A DNA stretch of 64,000 nt from JAGOUN01 sp040389005 (GTDB taxonomy: Bacteria; Pseudomonadota; Gammaproteobacteria; JAGOUN01), in NCBI GenBank assembly GCA_040389005.1, contig JAZKAS010000009.1:1-64000 (forward strand). Reading direction: 5' to 3'. Positions 44,707-52,903 of the stretch are shown here, one piece after another. The position numbers and the translations under genes are program-made. A model generated the notes under the pieces. The model was not told the DNA's origin. It made no database searches and saw only the letters and a list, made by a program, of their open reading frames with translations. The stretch's first letter is position 1; each line of letters begins with the position of its first letter.

Positions 44707-47700
44707 TTATCCCCAACTCTTTGCCGAGGATGAGGAACTTGAGGAGTCAGAGTTTGAAAAATCAACTTCATCACCATCATCATTCAAATCAATGCGCGAT
44801 TCATTATATCTAAACATAGAATCACCAGAATTCAAGAATGAAGAAATATTGCTCCTTCTTGACACAGCTTCATTTGACGTTCTTTGCATTTGTTCACCGA
44901 ATCGGCCATCGACACTAAACTCTTCCTGGCTTTTTTCGTCATAGTCAGAAAAGGCATTTATATTACCTGCCTCCAAAAGCGCTTCTAATGAGTAAAGAAA
45001 ATCATACCTATCTGTATCAACTTTTCTTTTTTGAATGAAAAATAACGAACATAAACAGGCCCAACCTTCATCCGACGAAGCCATGCACCATAATGCCATC
45101 AAAAGTACGCCGACTGCGCCTATTGTCCATCCGGCCCAACCGGGAAGTACATTCACTTTTTTAGAATCTACAACTTCGGATACCGTCAAATTAACCAGGA
45201 TAGGCGTAAGCGTTTCACGGACCATCGGGAAAAATGTCGGCATAGCAAAAGGCTTGCGGCTGCTTTTAGCAGTGCTAGGAGCAAGTGTGGTTGAAGCAAC
45301 GCTCGGTACGACTGTCGGCGCTTCGCTAGGATCTGCACTCGGTACAACGGTAGGTACATCCGTCGGTGGCTCACTCGGTGTAACGGTGGGCGCTTGCACA
45401 GGGGCGTCGGTCGGCGCTTCACTCGGGAGAATGGTGGGATTTTGTGAATCCGTAGGCTTTGAGGTTGGAGCATCTATGGTCGTCGGCGCTTGCGACTCAG
45501 TCGGTGCGACGGTCGGTTTTTTGCTGGGAGCTTTCGTTTGCGTAAGTGTCGGAAAAAACGACGGCGCTCGACTCGGACGTACCGTCGGCGCGACACTCGG
45601 AACCGGCGGCACCCATACACTTGAAACAACAGCGACGTTTTCTAAAATAGTCGGCGACAGATTTCCTAGTGAACAAATTTGATCGGTGAGCACCGTATAG
45701 GGCGAATTCAACGCCGATACCGTCAATTGACTATCAATATAAAAAGAAAGTTCACGCCCAAGACCTTGTGCAATAGCCCAGCACCAGACCACAAATCCAT
45801 TACCCAACGGACTTAATTTGCATTCATCTACATTATCGATGGTTGAGAAATGAACCCGCGTCGTACTCACTTGATTATTAGCCACTTTGGCCAACAAAAC
45901 CGAATTGTAAAGTGTCGAGCTCGGTTCGGCCATCACCCCTACCGCATACGCTTGCAGTATAAATCCGGTGGTTGATAAAACAACGCCATGCGTCAATTGG
46001 CCACTTGCTTGACAGATAAACGTTATCCCCATGCTTCTTAACATCATAAACGGTTGCAACGGTTGTGCCAAAGTAGGATAAAAACCACCTACCTCTAAAG
46101 AGGCTCGTTGGCAAAATGAATCCTCAACCTCGCAAGGTGGCACCGCCACTACATTTGTAAACCGGCTGATTCCTCGGAGAACACTCCCACTCGTAACACC
46201 CCCTGTCGTATTGAATGTTGCCGAAAAAAGCACTTTCACACCCAATCTCATCGTATAACCAGACACCATCATACTTGGATAATTAACCCCACAAGCCGCC
46301 GAAGTAATCACCGGCGTGTAGCCTGAGACCGCAAAGGCATAGCCTGAAAATCGACCACTTTGCGGATCAACCGATAACACCACCCACTGACTCTGCGCGT
46401 CCTGCCCCACCACAAACACGGTATTTACATTTGGGTTATAGGCCATCGCTGCGATGCTTGGCAGCGCTATCGTTTCCTTCCATGCAATCTGCTGATGTTC
46501 TACACCGACATTCGCGATCGCCGTTGATTCGCCATTATCACTCTCACACGCAAAGACAATCGTGTTTTTTGCAATTGCCGCATGTTCTACCACGCAGGGC
46601 ATGAGTTTCGACGCAGTCAGCGCACCATTATGGTCATATTCATTCAACCAATCGCCCTGAAAGTGAATCGATACATCTTGCCAATGCCCGACATCACCGA
46701 GAAATGTCTGATTTCCCATCGAAGCCGAATCATTGTACGACGTCCAATACGACACCGGCGTAGTCGGTTGTTGCGAAATACTCGGAATCGCCGTTGGTGA
46801 CGCTACAGGAACCGCACTGGGCGTCCCCGTCGGTTGACGACTTGGCCTACGCGAAGGTTGACTCGTCGGACGACGATTTGGTTGACGCGACGGCTGCCCC
46901 GTCGGTTGGCGAGTCGGCTGAACACTCGGCATACGCGTCGGTTGCACTGTCGGCTGCGCTGAAGGTCGATTCGAAGGCCGACCACTCGGCTGATGCATAG
47001 GTTGACCCGACGGTTGCGACGACGGTCTGCGGCTTGGTTGCGTACTCGGAGAACGCGACGGCTGAGACGTCGGTTGACGAGAAGGATGGCGCGTTGGTTG
47101 ACCACTGGGAACACACGTTGGTTGGACCGTCGGCCGCGCAGAAGGCCGACTCGAAGGACGGCGACTCGGCTGATTTGTCGGTTGCATCGACGGTTGACGC
47201 GTCGGTCTTCGCGACGGCTGAGACGTCGGTTGACCACTCGGCTGCAACGAAGGCTGACGTGAAGGCCTACCCGTCGGTTGACGAGACGGCATACGCGTCG
47301 GTTGACCCGTTGGTTGACGCGACGGATTTCTCGTCGGCTGACCCGTCGGCTGAACACTCGGCACGGAAGACGGTGGACTCGTCGGAAAACTACGCGGATA
47401 CGTCGAAGGCCTGACCGTCGGAAAACCAGACGGCCGACCTAACGGCTGCATCGACGGTTGAGCCGAGGGCCTACGACTAGGTTGAGCACTTGGCATGTTT
47501 GAAGGCTGAACACTTGGCCGCAACGATGGCTGGCTTGAAGGCCTACTCGTCGGTTGACGAGACGGATTCCTCGTCGGCTGACCCGTCGGAAAGCCAGACG
47601 GCCGACCTGACGGCTGCATCGACGGTTGAGCCGAAGGCCTACGACTGGGTTGAGCACTTGGCATTTTTGAAGGCTGAGCACCTGGCTGGGACGATGGCTG

Positions 47701-48918
47701 ACCTGAAGGCCTACCCGTCGGTTGACGAGACGGCACACGCGTCGGTTGACCCGTTGGTTGACGCGACGGATTTCTCGTTGGCTGACCCGTCGGCAAACCT
47801 GAAGGTTGACGCGTCGGCTGAACACTCGGCCTTCTTGAAGGCTGCGCACTCGGACGAACACTCGGTTGAGATGTAGGTCGTGAAGACGGCTGCGTTGAAG
47901 GACGACTAGATGGTTGAATACTTGGACGACCGGATGGTTGCCGGGTTGGTCGATGCGATGGCTGACCTGAAGGACGCTTTGTCGGCTGAGTCGTCGGTTG
48001 AACACTCGGTTGACGCGACGGATGACCAGACGGTTGGATAGAAGGCTTGCCTGAAGGTTGCCGAGACGGTTGCGATGATGGCCGCCGAATTGGCTGCTGG
48101 CTGGGTTGAGTAGTCGGTTGGGAAGAAGGCTGACCAGATGGTTGGCTCGGACGTGAAGAGGGTTGACTTGATGGCCGTCGAGTCGGCTGTCTGCTTGGTT
48201 GTGACGAAGGTTTACTTGTTGGAGATTGCAAAACAGTCACACTAATATCATCAATAGCAAAAAAACGCCCTACTATTGTATGCCCTGTGATGCCCAGAGA
48301 TTCAATTGAATTCCTAGCAACAAAATTTGTCGAGAATTTTTGATGTGGCCATCCATCGACTGACATTACAGCAGTTTTCGAGGCACATTTTAAAAATATA
48401 GTCCCCGCATTACCCAACCAAATAGTGACGCTATAAGTAGAACCAATCGTAAGAGATAAGTTTTGGCTCATACTCACATTTGTTGTCATTTCAGTAAGAA
48501 ATGAGTAGGTGCCTGTGTGTGCATTTGCTGTAGAGGGATACACAGCCCATCCCGTGCTAATTTGATTGGTTAATCCAACCCACTTAATATTTCCTTCTTC
48601 TGCCCCTGGATTTTGAACTAAATTTAGAACAGCATTCTCAGCAAATGAGGTGGGATTTTGAGAAGGCCGACTTGTAGGCTGCCGACTCGGCTGACTCGTT
48701 GGCGAAGAAGATGCCCGCCCCATTCTTACCAACGAAGAAAACAGCAAAAAAGCCATCAACCAACGAAGAGAAAAAGCGCTTGCGCTGGCGAGTTTTGTTG
48801 ACGAAAAAGAAGCAAACTCCTCTTCAACTTCCACGCTTTGAGCATCAGACGCACCATTCCACTCTGCCCACAGAGTCTGTGCCATACCCAATAGCTGAGA
48901 AGCCGTCCCCCACAACAT
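44707..48918 (-). CDS. Giant Pro/Ser/Thr/Gln-repeat surface protein, eukaryote-like
   Basis: A 1403-residue protein with these parts in order: an acidic cytoplasmic N-terminus; a membrane helix near residues 49-66 ('LRWLMAFLLFSSLVRM'); a first short repeat; a galactose-binding-like domain ('LNLVQNPGAEEG'); about 480 residues of four-residue repeats (P-S-x-Q, P-T-x-x); and a globular, perhaps beta-propeller, region of about 390 residues. Then come a second Pro/Thr repeat of looser type, a second membrane helix ('WTIGAVGVLLMALWCM') and an acidic Ser-rich tail. Such PSxQPTxQPS repeats are known from stramenopile algal proteins. It is probably a surface or host-targeted protein of eukaryotic origin. 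A PmrA-like repeat lies 64 bp upstream. Confidence 0.75.
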   Translation of the reverse strand: MLWGTASQLLGMAQTLWAEWNGASDAQSVEVEEEFASFSSTKLASASAFSLRWLMAFLLFSSLVRMGRASSSPTSQPSRQPTSRPSQNPTSFAENAVLNLVQNPGAEEGNIKWVGLTNQISTGWAVYPSTANAHTGTYSFLTEMTTNVSMSQNLSLTIGSTYSVTIWLGNAGTIFLKCASKTAVMSVDGWPHQKFSTNFVARNSIESLGITGHTIVGRFFAIDDISVTVLQSPTSKPSSQPSRQPTRRPSSQPSSRPSQPSGQPSSQPTTQPSQQPIRRPSSQPSRQPSGKPSIQPSGHPSRQPSVQPTTQPTKRPSGQPSHRPTRQPSGRPSIQPSSRPSTQPSSRPTSQPSVRPSAQPSRRPSVQPTRQPSGLPTGQPTRNPSRQPTGQPTRVPSRQPTGRPSGQPSSQPGAQPSKMPSAQPSRRPSAQPSMQPSGRPSGFPTGQPTRNPSRQPTSRPSSQPSLRPSVQPSNMPSAQPSRRPSAQPSMQPLGRPSGFPTVRPSTYPRSFPTSPPSSVPSVQPTGQPTRNPSRQPTGQPTRMPSRQPTGRPSRQPSLQPSGQPTSQPSRRPTRQPSMQPTNQPSRRPSSRPSARPTVQPTCVPSGQPTRHPSRQPTSQPSRSPSTQPSRRPSSQPSGQPMHQPSGRPSNRPSAQPTVQPTRMPSVQPTRQPTGQPSRQPNRRPTSQPSRRPSRQPTGTPSAVPVASPTAIPSISQQPTTPVSYWTSYNDSASMGNQTFLGDVGHWQDVSIHFQGDWLNEYDHNGALTASKLMPCVVEHAAIAKNTIVFACESDNGESTAIANVGVEHQQIAWKETIALPSIAAMAYNPNVNTVFVVGQDAQSQWVVLSVDPQSGRFSGYAFAVSGYTPVITSAACGVNYPSMMVSGYTMRLGVKVLFSATFNTTGGVTSGSVLRGISRFTNVVAVPPCEVEDSFCQRASLEVGGFYPTLAQPLQPFMMLRSMGITFICQASGQLTHGVVLSTTGFILQAYAVGVMAEPSSTLYNSVLLAKVANNQVSTTRVHFSTIDNVDECKLSPLGNGFVVWCWAIAQGLGRELSFYIDSQLTVSALNSPYTVLTDQICSLGNLSPTILENVAVVSSVWVPPVPSVAPTVRPSRAPSFFPTLTQTKAPSKKPTVAPTESQAPTTIDAPTSKPTDSQNPTILPSEAPTDAPVQAPTVTPSEPPTDVPTVVPSADPSEAPTVVPSVASTTLAPSTAKSSRKPFAMPTFFPMVRETLTPILVNLTVSEVVDSKKVNVLPGWAGWTIGAVGVLLMALWCMASSDEGWACLCSLFFIQKRKVDTDRYDFLYSLEALLEAGNINAFSDYDEKSQEEFSVDGRFGEQMQRTSNEAVSRRSNISSFLNSGDSMFRYNESRIDLNDDGDEVDFSNSDSSSSSSSAKSWG
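46785..48235 (-). repeat. Tandem 12-bp-unit repeats encoding P-S/T-x-Q/R tetrapeptides
   Basis: About 1.45 kb of degenerate 12-bp units, visible on the plus strand as recurring cggttgacgagacggc-type words. Longer blocks are duplicated inside it: for example, the segment encoding 'PSAQPSRRPSAQPSMQP' occurs twice, and 'GQPTRNPSRQPTGQPTR' more than once. It generates long spurious open frames on both strands. Confidence 0.9.
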
Positions 48919-49292
48919 TTTCTCTTGTTCCTTAAAAGATGACCAACCATTATCGTAAGTTTAGCAGATAACTTATGGTTAACCGTTAAGGAGCCCTTAA
49001 ATGCTATAAATATTTTGGATGCTTTTGTACCAAATGACACCAGTTAAACACGAGTCATATTTACGCTTTTTTCACTTTCATGCCAAGCTCACGCCAACTT
49101 TAGCCTCAGGTTAGCTGAACATGTACTAACTCATACTTGGTCTGACACTTCCAATTTTTTTTGAAAGTAACTGTCAGGTCAAGTTTAATTAAAACACTTT
49201 TCCTGCCAGATTTGTTTTTCTCATGCTAATGAAAACGTTGAAAAAATATAATATTGCCTTGATGCCGTACTCATCACAACAACACTCTATAA
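48919..49292. other. 374-bp intergenic region
   Basis: It lies upstream of the repeat protein and downstream of the phosphatase-fold gene. It holds the PmrA-like repeat at 48982-49001, a GATAAT on the minus strand near 48950, and a loose inverted repeat (ctgaca/tgtcag) around 49142-49182. No gene is seen. Confidence 0.6.
48982..49001 (-). promoter_or_regulatory. PmrA-box-like tandem repeat upstream of the repeat protein
   Basis: The minus strand reads TTTAAGGGC-TC-CTTAACGGT, two half-sites 11 bp apart. They match the cTTAATatT-N2-cTTAATatT layout of PmrA boxes less well than the site at 30043. The start codon is 64 bp downstream. Confidence 0.4.
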
Positions 49293-50675
49293 TTACTTCT
49301 TCAGTGAATTTTCTTCAATTCCTAGCGCTCTTAATGTAAAAGCAAATACCTCAGACAGTGGCATTTTATCTGCAAACTCCTTCATCATCTCCTTATCAGA
49401 AATCCACAAATTCCCCAGACCAATATGATGACCACTCTTGATCGCTATGTGTGTAAAAAAATCGTTAAACCTACCGAGGCTCATATTATTTCCACAATGA
49501 ATTTCCGCATCAGAAGAAACCTCATCCATATATATGGTATCAATATATAAATATCCGGCAGTAGTTTCTTCTAAGTCAAATAGTTTTTTACCATTGACTC
49601 TAGAATTACTTAAAATTTCTATTGCACGCTTACGATCATGGTCATCAATATATCTATATTGCCAGCTACGGCTCATCATTGGAAACACGTCGCCCGCCAA
49701 TCTTAGTAGCTTGGCAAAGCTCTTATGATCATTCAAACGATAATAATTCATACCGCCAACATCTTCATGCTTGGTATATGGAGCCTGCGATAATCCAGAC
49801 AAAAGAATGATCAGAGTATCTTGATCATGCCCAACTTGTTTCAGTATATCGCCAAGAATTTTATCATAAATTTTATAACCAAATGTAATGGGATCGTCAG
49901 CAGGATTAATGTCTGCATATTTTATTGAAGCATTAAAGGGTAAACTATCAAATGCACGCCAGTAATGATGCTGATAGTGTGCGCTGGCATTTAAGAACAA
50001 AGTATAAAATCCATAATTTGTTTTTTTTAATATACTCTTAAATATTTCTGCTAAAAATAAATCGAAAATTCCTGCTAACTTCCATTTTGATTTGGCATTA
50101 ATTTTTTGAGAGAATAATTGTTTAATAATTTTGAAATAGATGCTCAAAGGGAGCTTCAACCTGAAACACTCCTGCAATCCATTAACAATATCCTTATAGT
50201 TAACTTTAGTTGTAGCATGGCTTTGCACTTTTTTGGCTATTAAATCCCATAAGCCTCTCAATTTACTTGGATATGCTTCATTATTTTGCGACCAAGGGTC
50301 TGGAAAAAATATTCCACCTTGTGTATTTTTGCGAGTAACATTCATGCTACCCAATATTCCTGACTCGACCCCATGATCACTTAGCGTTTCCCAAATCTGT
50401 GGATGCTTGAGTTTATACACATCAGATAATCGAAATATCTGATGTTCTGAATAAGCCTTACCTGTATGTACAGTGCACCATTGAATCCATGGCTCTAAAT
50501 GCTCATATTTATCTTCAGATTGAGTTTTCAGAAATTTCCAATTTTTATTTATGTAAGAAAAGTTAGGTAACTCATGTCCTTTTTCAATTATTTTCTCAAT
50601 AACTTCAGAAGAGATCTCATTAAATTCCAACTGAATTACTCGCTTATATTTTTTTGTTATTAAATTAGTCACCAT
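49293..50675 (-). CDS. Alkaline-phosphatase-superfamily protein (type I phosphodiesterase-like)
   Basis: A 460-residue soluble protein resembling the nucleotide pyrophosphatase/phosphodiesterase branch of the alkaline phosphatase superfamily. It opens with 'RVIQLEFNEI' (the strand with metal-binding acidic residues), has 'WIQWCTVHTGKA' where the nucleophile Thr is expected, and 'NASAHYQHHYWRAFD', a His-rich metal site. The usual D-G-x-x-x segment is altered. The role may be hydrolysis or transfer of phospho-groups on glycans. It is downstream of a GT4 gene on the same strand and so probably belongs to the second polysaccharide locus. Confidence 0.6.
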   Translation of the reverse strand: MVTNLITKKYKRVIQLEFNEISSEVIEKIIEKGHELPNFSYINKNWKFLKTQSEDKYEHLEPWIQWCTVHTGKAYSEHQIFRLSDVYKLKHPQIWETLSDHGVESGILGSMNVTRKNTQGGIFFPDPWSQNNEAYPSKLRGLWDLIAKKVQSHATTKVNYKDIVNGLQECFRLKLPLSIYFKIIKQLFSQKINAKSKWKLAGIFDLFLAEIFKSILKKTNYGFYTLFLNASAHYQHHYWRAFDSLPFNASIKYADINPADDPITFGYKIYDKILGDILKQVGHDQDTLIILLSGLSQAPYTKHEDVGGMNYYRLNDHKSFAKLLRLAGDVFPMMSRSWQYRYIDDHDRKRAIEILSNSRVNGKKLFDLEETTAGYLYIDTIYMDEVSSDAEIHCGNNMSLGRFNDFFTHIAIKSGHHIGLGNLWISDKEMMKEFADKMPLSEVFAFTLRALGIEENSLKK

Positions 50676-50727
50676 ATCTCCTCATAATTATCCAAAATAT
50701 TTATTCTATTACTCGCAATAAATTCCA

Positions 50728-51852
50728 TTAGAATTGCATGATTTTTAGCATTACTTGATTGACCTTATGTACATCGAACCTCTCTCGTACAATTGATAAA
50801 CTTTCTGCCCCCATCGATGCAATCATTGATGGGTTACGCACAAAGCTTAACATTACTTGATAAAGTGCTTCACTATTTTTGATGGGTACAAGAAAACCAT
50901 TTTTACCATGCTCAACTGTTTGCCGACAACCAGGAGTATCCGTCGTAATAATTGGCCGCTTCATCGCCATCGCTTCTAGTACAGAGCGTGGCGTTCCTTC
51001 TCGATAGGAGGGCAATACATATACAGACGACTCTTGTAACGCGTCACGAACATCAATTTGTTTTCCTAGATTTTCTATCCCTGCGGATCCCCATGATTGA
51101 ATAGTTTCTTTCGTAATGTTCGCCAGACAACTGTCTTGATAACCTACTAAACAACATCGAATTTTCGGATATTGAGCTTTCAAGCGCCGACAGGCTTCCA
51201 CATACTCAAAAATTCCTTTTTCAGGTAAAAATCGTGCAATCATAAGAAATGTTATTTTTACTGGATATGGGGCTGGCGTAAAATAAGAAAGATCAACCCC
51301 CGAACCATTCACCACACTAGTTTTGGCTCTATTTACTAGTTTTAATTGACAAAAATAATCCCTGTCATCTTTATTTTGGAAAATTACACACTGACAAAAA
51401 CTGAGCGCTAACTTATAAAGCAAACACACAATCGTTTTTATTAACGTTGCCTTTAACCCAGTCGCAATAAATGCATAGCCTAAACCGGTGATGAGCGCAT
51501 GTTTATCCTTAACACCTGCAAAAAAAGCAGCCAAGCTTCCGTAAATCACGGGCTTAATTGTATATAAAATGCAAACATTTGGGCGAATTTCTTTGATTAA
51601 CCGATATAAAGTTAATGCATATACTAAGCTGTTTATAATAGAGATAGACTGTCGATTCAAATCAACAGGATGAAAAGTAACTGCAATTGAATTCAATTTC
51701 TCGCGCACTCCCTTTTCATCAGAACCAATTGCATGCACCTCATACCCTTCTTTAACGAATGCCTCAAGCAAATAGAAACGAAAATTAATGAGCGACAACC
51801 CAGGCCCACCAATGATTAGTATACACTTCAATGATTGATCAATTTTTTTCAT
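50728..51852 (-). CDS. GT4-family glycosyltransferase (PglA/WbpN-like)
   Basis: A 374-residue GT-B fold glycosyltransferase. The N-terminal part 'INFRFYLLEAFVKEGYEVHAIG' and 'ILYTIKPVIYGSLAA' are typical of the group acting on undecaprenyl-linked sugars. 'FLMIARFLPEKGIFEYVEA' and 'VLPSYREGTPRSVLEAMAMKRPIITTD' (split around residue 300) are the donor-binding E-x7-E region of GT4. It is a retaining enzyme using a UDP-sugar at the cytoplasmic face. It is divergent from wza by 207 bp. Confidence 0.82.
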   Translation of the reverse strand: MKKIDQSLKCILIIGGPGLSLINFRFYLLEAFVKEGYEVHAIGSDEKGVREKLNSIAVTFHPVDLNRQSISIINSLVYALTLYRLIKEIRPNVCILYTIKPVIYGSLAAFFAGVKDKHALITGLGYAFIATGLKATLIKTIVCLLYKLALSFCQCVIFQNKDDRDYFCQLKLVNRAKTSVVNGSGVDLSYFTPAPYPVKITFLMIARFLPEKGIFEYVEACRRLKAQYPKIRCCLVGYQDSCLANITKETIQSWGSAGIENLGKQIDVRDALQESSVYVLPSYREGTPRSVLEAMAMKRPIITTDTPGCRQTVEHGKNGFLVPIKNSEALYQVMLSFVRNPSMIASMGAESLSIVRERFDVHKVNQVMLKIMQF

Positions 51853-52059
51853 AATTTCTCTTTTAAGCTTGTTTATTATTCAAATTTTGTTTTTAATTTG
51901 ATCTATTTTTGTTTTTATAAAGATTAGTCTTTGCATTTTTAAAACAGCTAATATACCCTGATCCCAGTTAAAAGTATGCGGTATTTCTGCTTGATATTTT
52001 TTTCCTCGAAAATTATTTGGCTTGTAAGAAATGTCACACATATAGTGGTTATTAAATAA

Positions 52060-52872
52060 ATGTTTGAAGCACGTCCTCAAAAAAATTTGAAAAATGCATG
52101 GAGTATTGTCTTAGCTTTTTTACTATCAGCCTGCTCAGTCCCCGGAACGTATTTTTCTGATTCAGATGTACAGAATGGCTACCAAGTTAATGGAAAGCCC
52201 GCACAATATGATGTTAATGAACTCAACGCAAAATGGCTAGAAAAACATCAAAATGACTCGCCTTATACTTATGTGATTGGCCCTTACGATATTTTAAATA
52301 TTATTGTTTGGAATCATCCTGAATTAACAACGCCTACGAATCAACTAGCCACTCCCGAAGAAAATGGAATTTTAGTCGATGAAGAGGGATTTATCTTCTT
52401 TCCTTTTGCAGGCAAAGTAAAAGTATCCGGCTTAACCTTCGACCAAGCACGCATTGTTATTGAAGAGAAACTCAAAGAGTATATTCGTGATCCACAATTA
52501 AGCGTTCGCGTGGCCATGTTTAGAAGCCAACAAATACAAATTGTTGGAGAAGTTGTAAAACCAGGCGTGATTCCTATTACAGATAAACCACTTTCCACGA
52601 TGGAAGCAATTAATATTGCTGGAGGGGTGAATTCTTTCACTGCCAACACTCGACAAATTTTTATTTTATACGAAAAATCTAACAAAATTTATATCTATTG
52701 GTTTGACGCACAAAACCCAACATCGGTTATTGCAGCCAATAAATTTTATTTACAAAACAATGTCATTATTTATGTGCCGCCAGCGGGTGTTTCTGCTTGG
52801 AACAGAGTGATTAGCCAAATTCTACCGATGACCTCTGGCGCAACCAGCACAGCACAGACTGTGATTAGTTAA
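52060..52872 (+). CDS. wza: Polysaccharide export lipoprotein (Wza-like)
   Basis: A 270-residue outer-membrane auxiliary lipoprotein. Residues 14-24 are hydrophobic and end in the lipobox 'LLSAC' (lipidated Cys25). Then follow a Poly_export domain ('YVIGPYDILNIIVWNHPEL', 'GFIFFPFAGKVKVSGLT') and a SLBB-like domain ('IQIVGEVVKPGVIPI', 'TMEAINIAGGV'). It is shorter than E. coli Wza (about 380), with fewer periplasmic domains and no obvious C-terminal amphipathic helix. It would form the export channel together with Wzc, encoded 31 bp downstream. Confidence 0.9.
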   Translation: MFEARPQKNLKNAWSIVLAFLLSACSVPGTYFSDSDVQNGYQVNGKPAQYDVNELNAKWLEKHQNDSPYTYVIGPYDILNIIVWNHPELTTPTNQLATPEENGILVDEEGFIFFPFAGKVKVSGLTFDQARIVIEEKLKEYIRDPQLSVRVAMFRSQQIQIVGEVVKPGVIPITDKPLSTMEAINIAGGVNSFTANTRQIFILYEKSNKIYIYWFDAQNPTSVIAANKFYLQNNVIIYVPPAGVSAWNRVISQILPMTSGATSTAQTVIS

Positions 52873-52903
52873 AAAACAAGCCTTTGAAGAGAGTGTAAAT
52901 TTT

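Noticed and set aside
45035..45682. A 215-residue plus-strand frame opposite the C-terminal part of the giant repeat protein
   Set aside because: Its Gly/Val/Thr repeats are the mirror of the Pro/Thr repeat codons on the other strand. The minus-strand frame has domain structure and membrane helices.
46794..47876. Long open frames on the plus strand and in other minus frames inside the repeat region
   Set aside because: They are by-products of the 12-bp repeat, which lacks stops in several frames. Their translations are monotonous Arg/Val or Ala/Asp repeats without start signals.
46785..48235. CRISPR array
   Set aside because: The repeats are contiguous, coding and multiples of 12 bp, with no unique spacers. 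No cas genes are present anywhere in the window.
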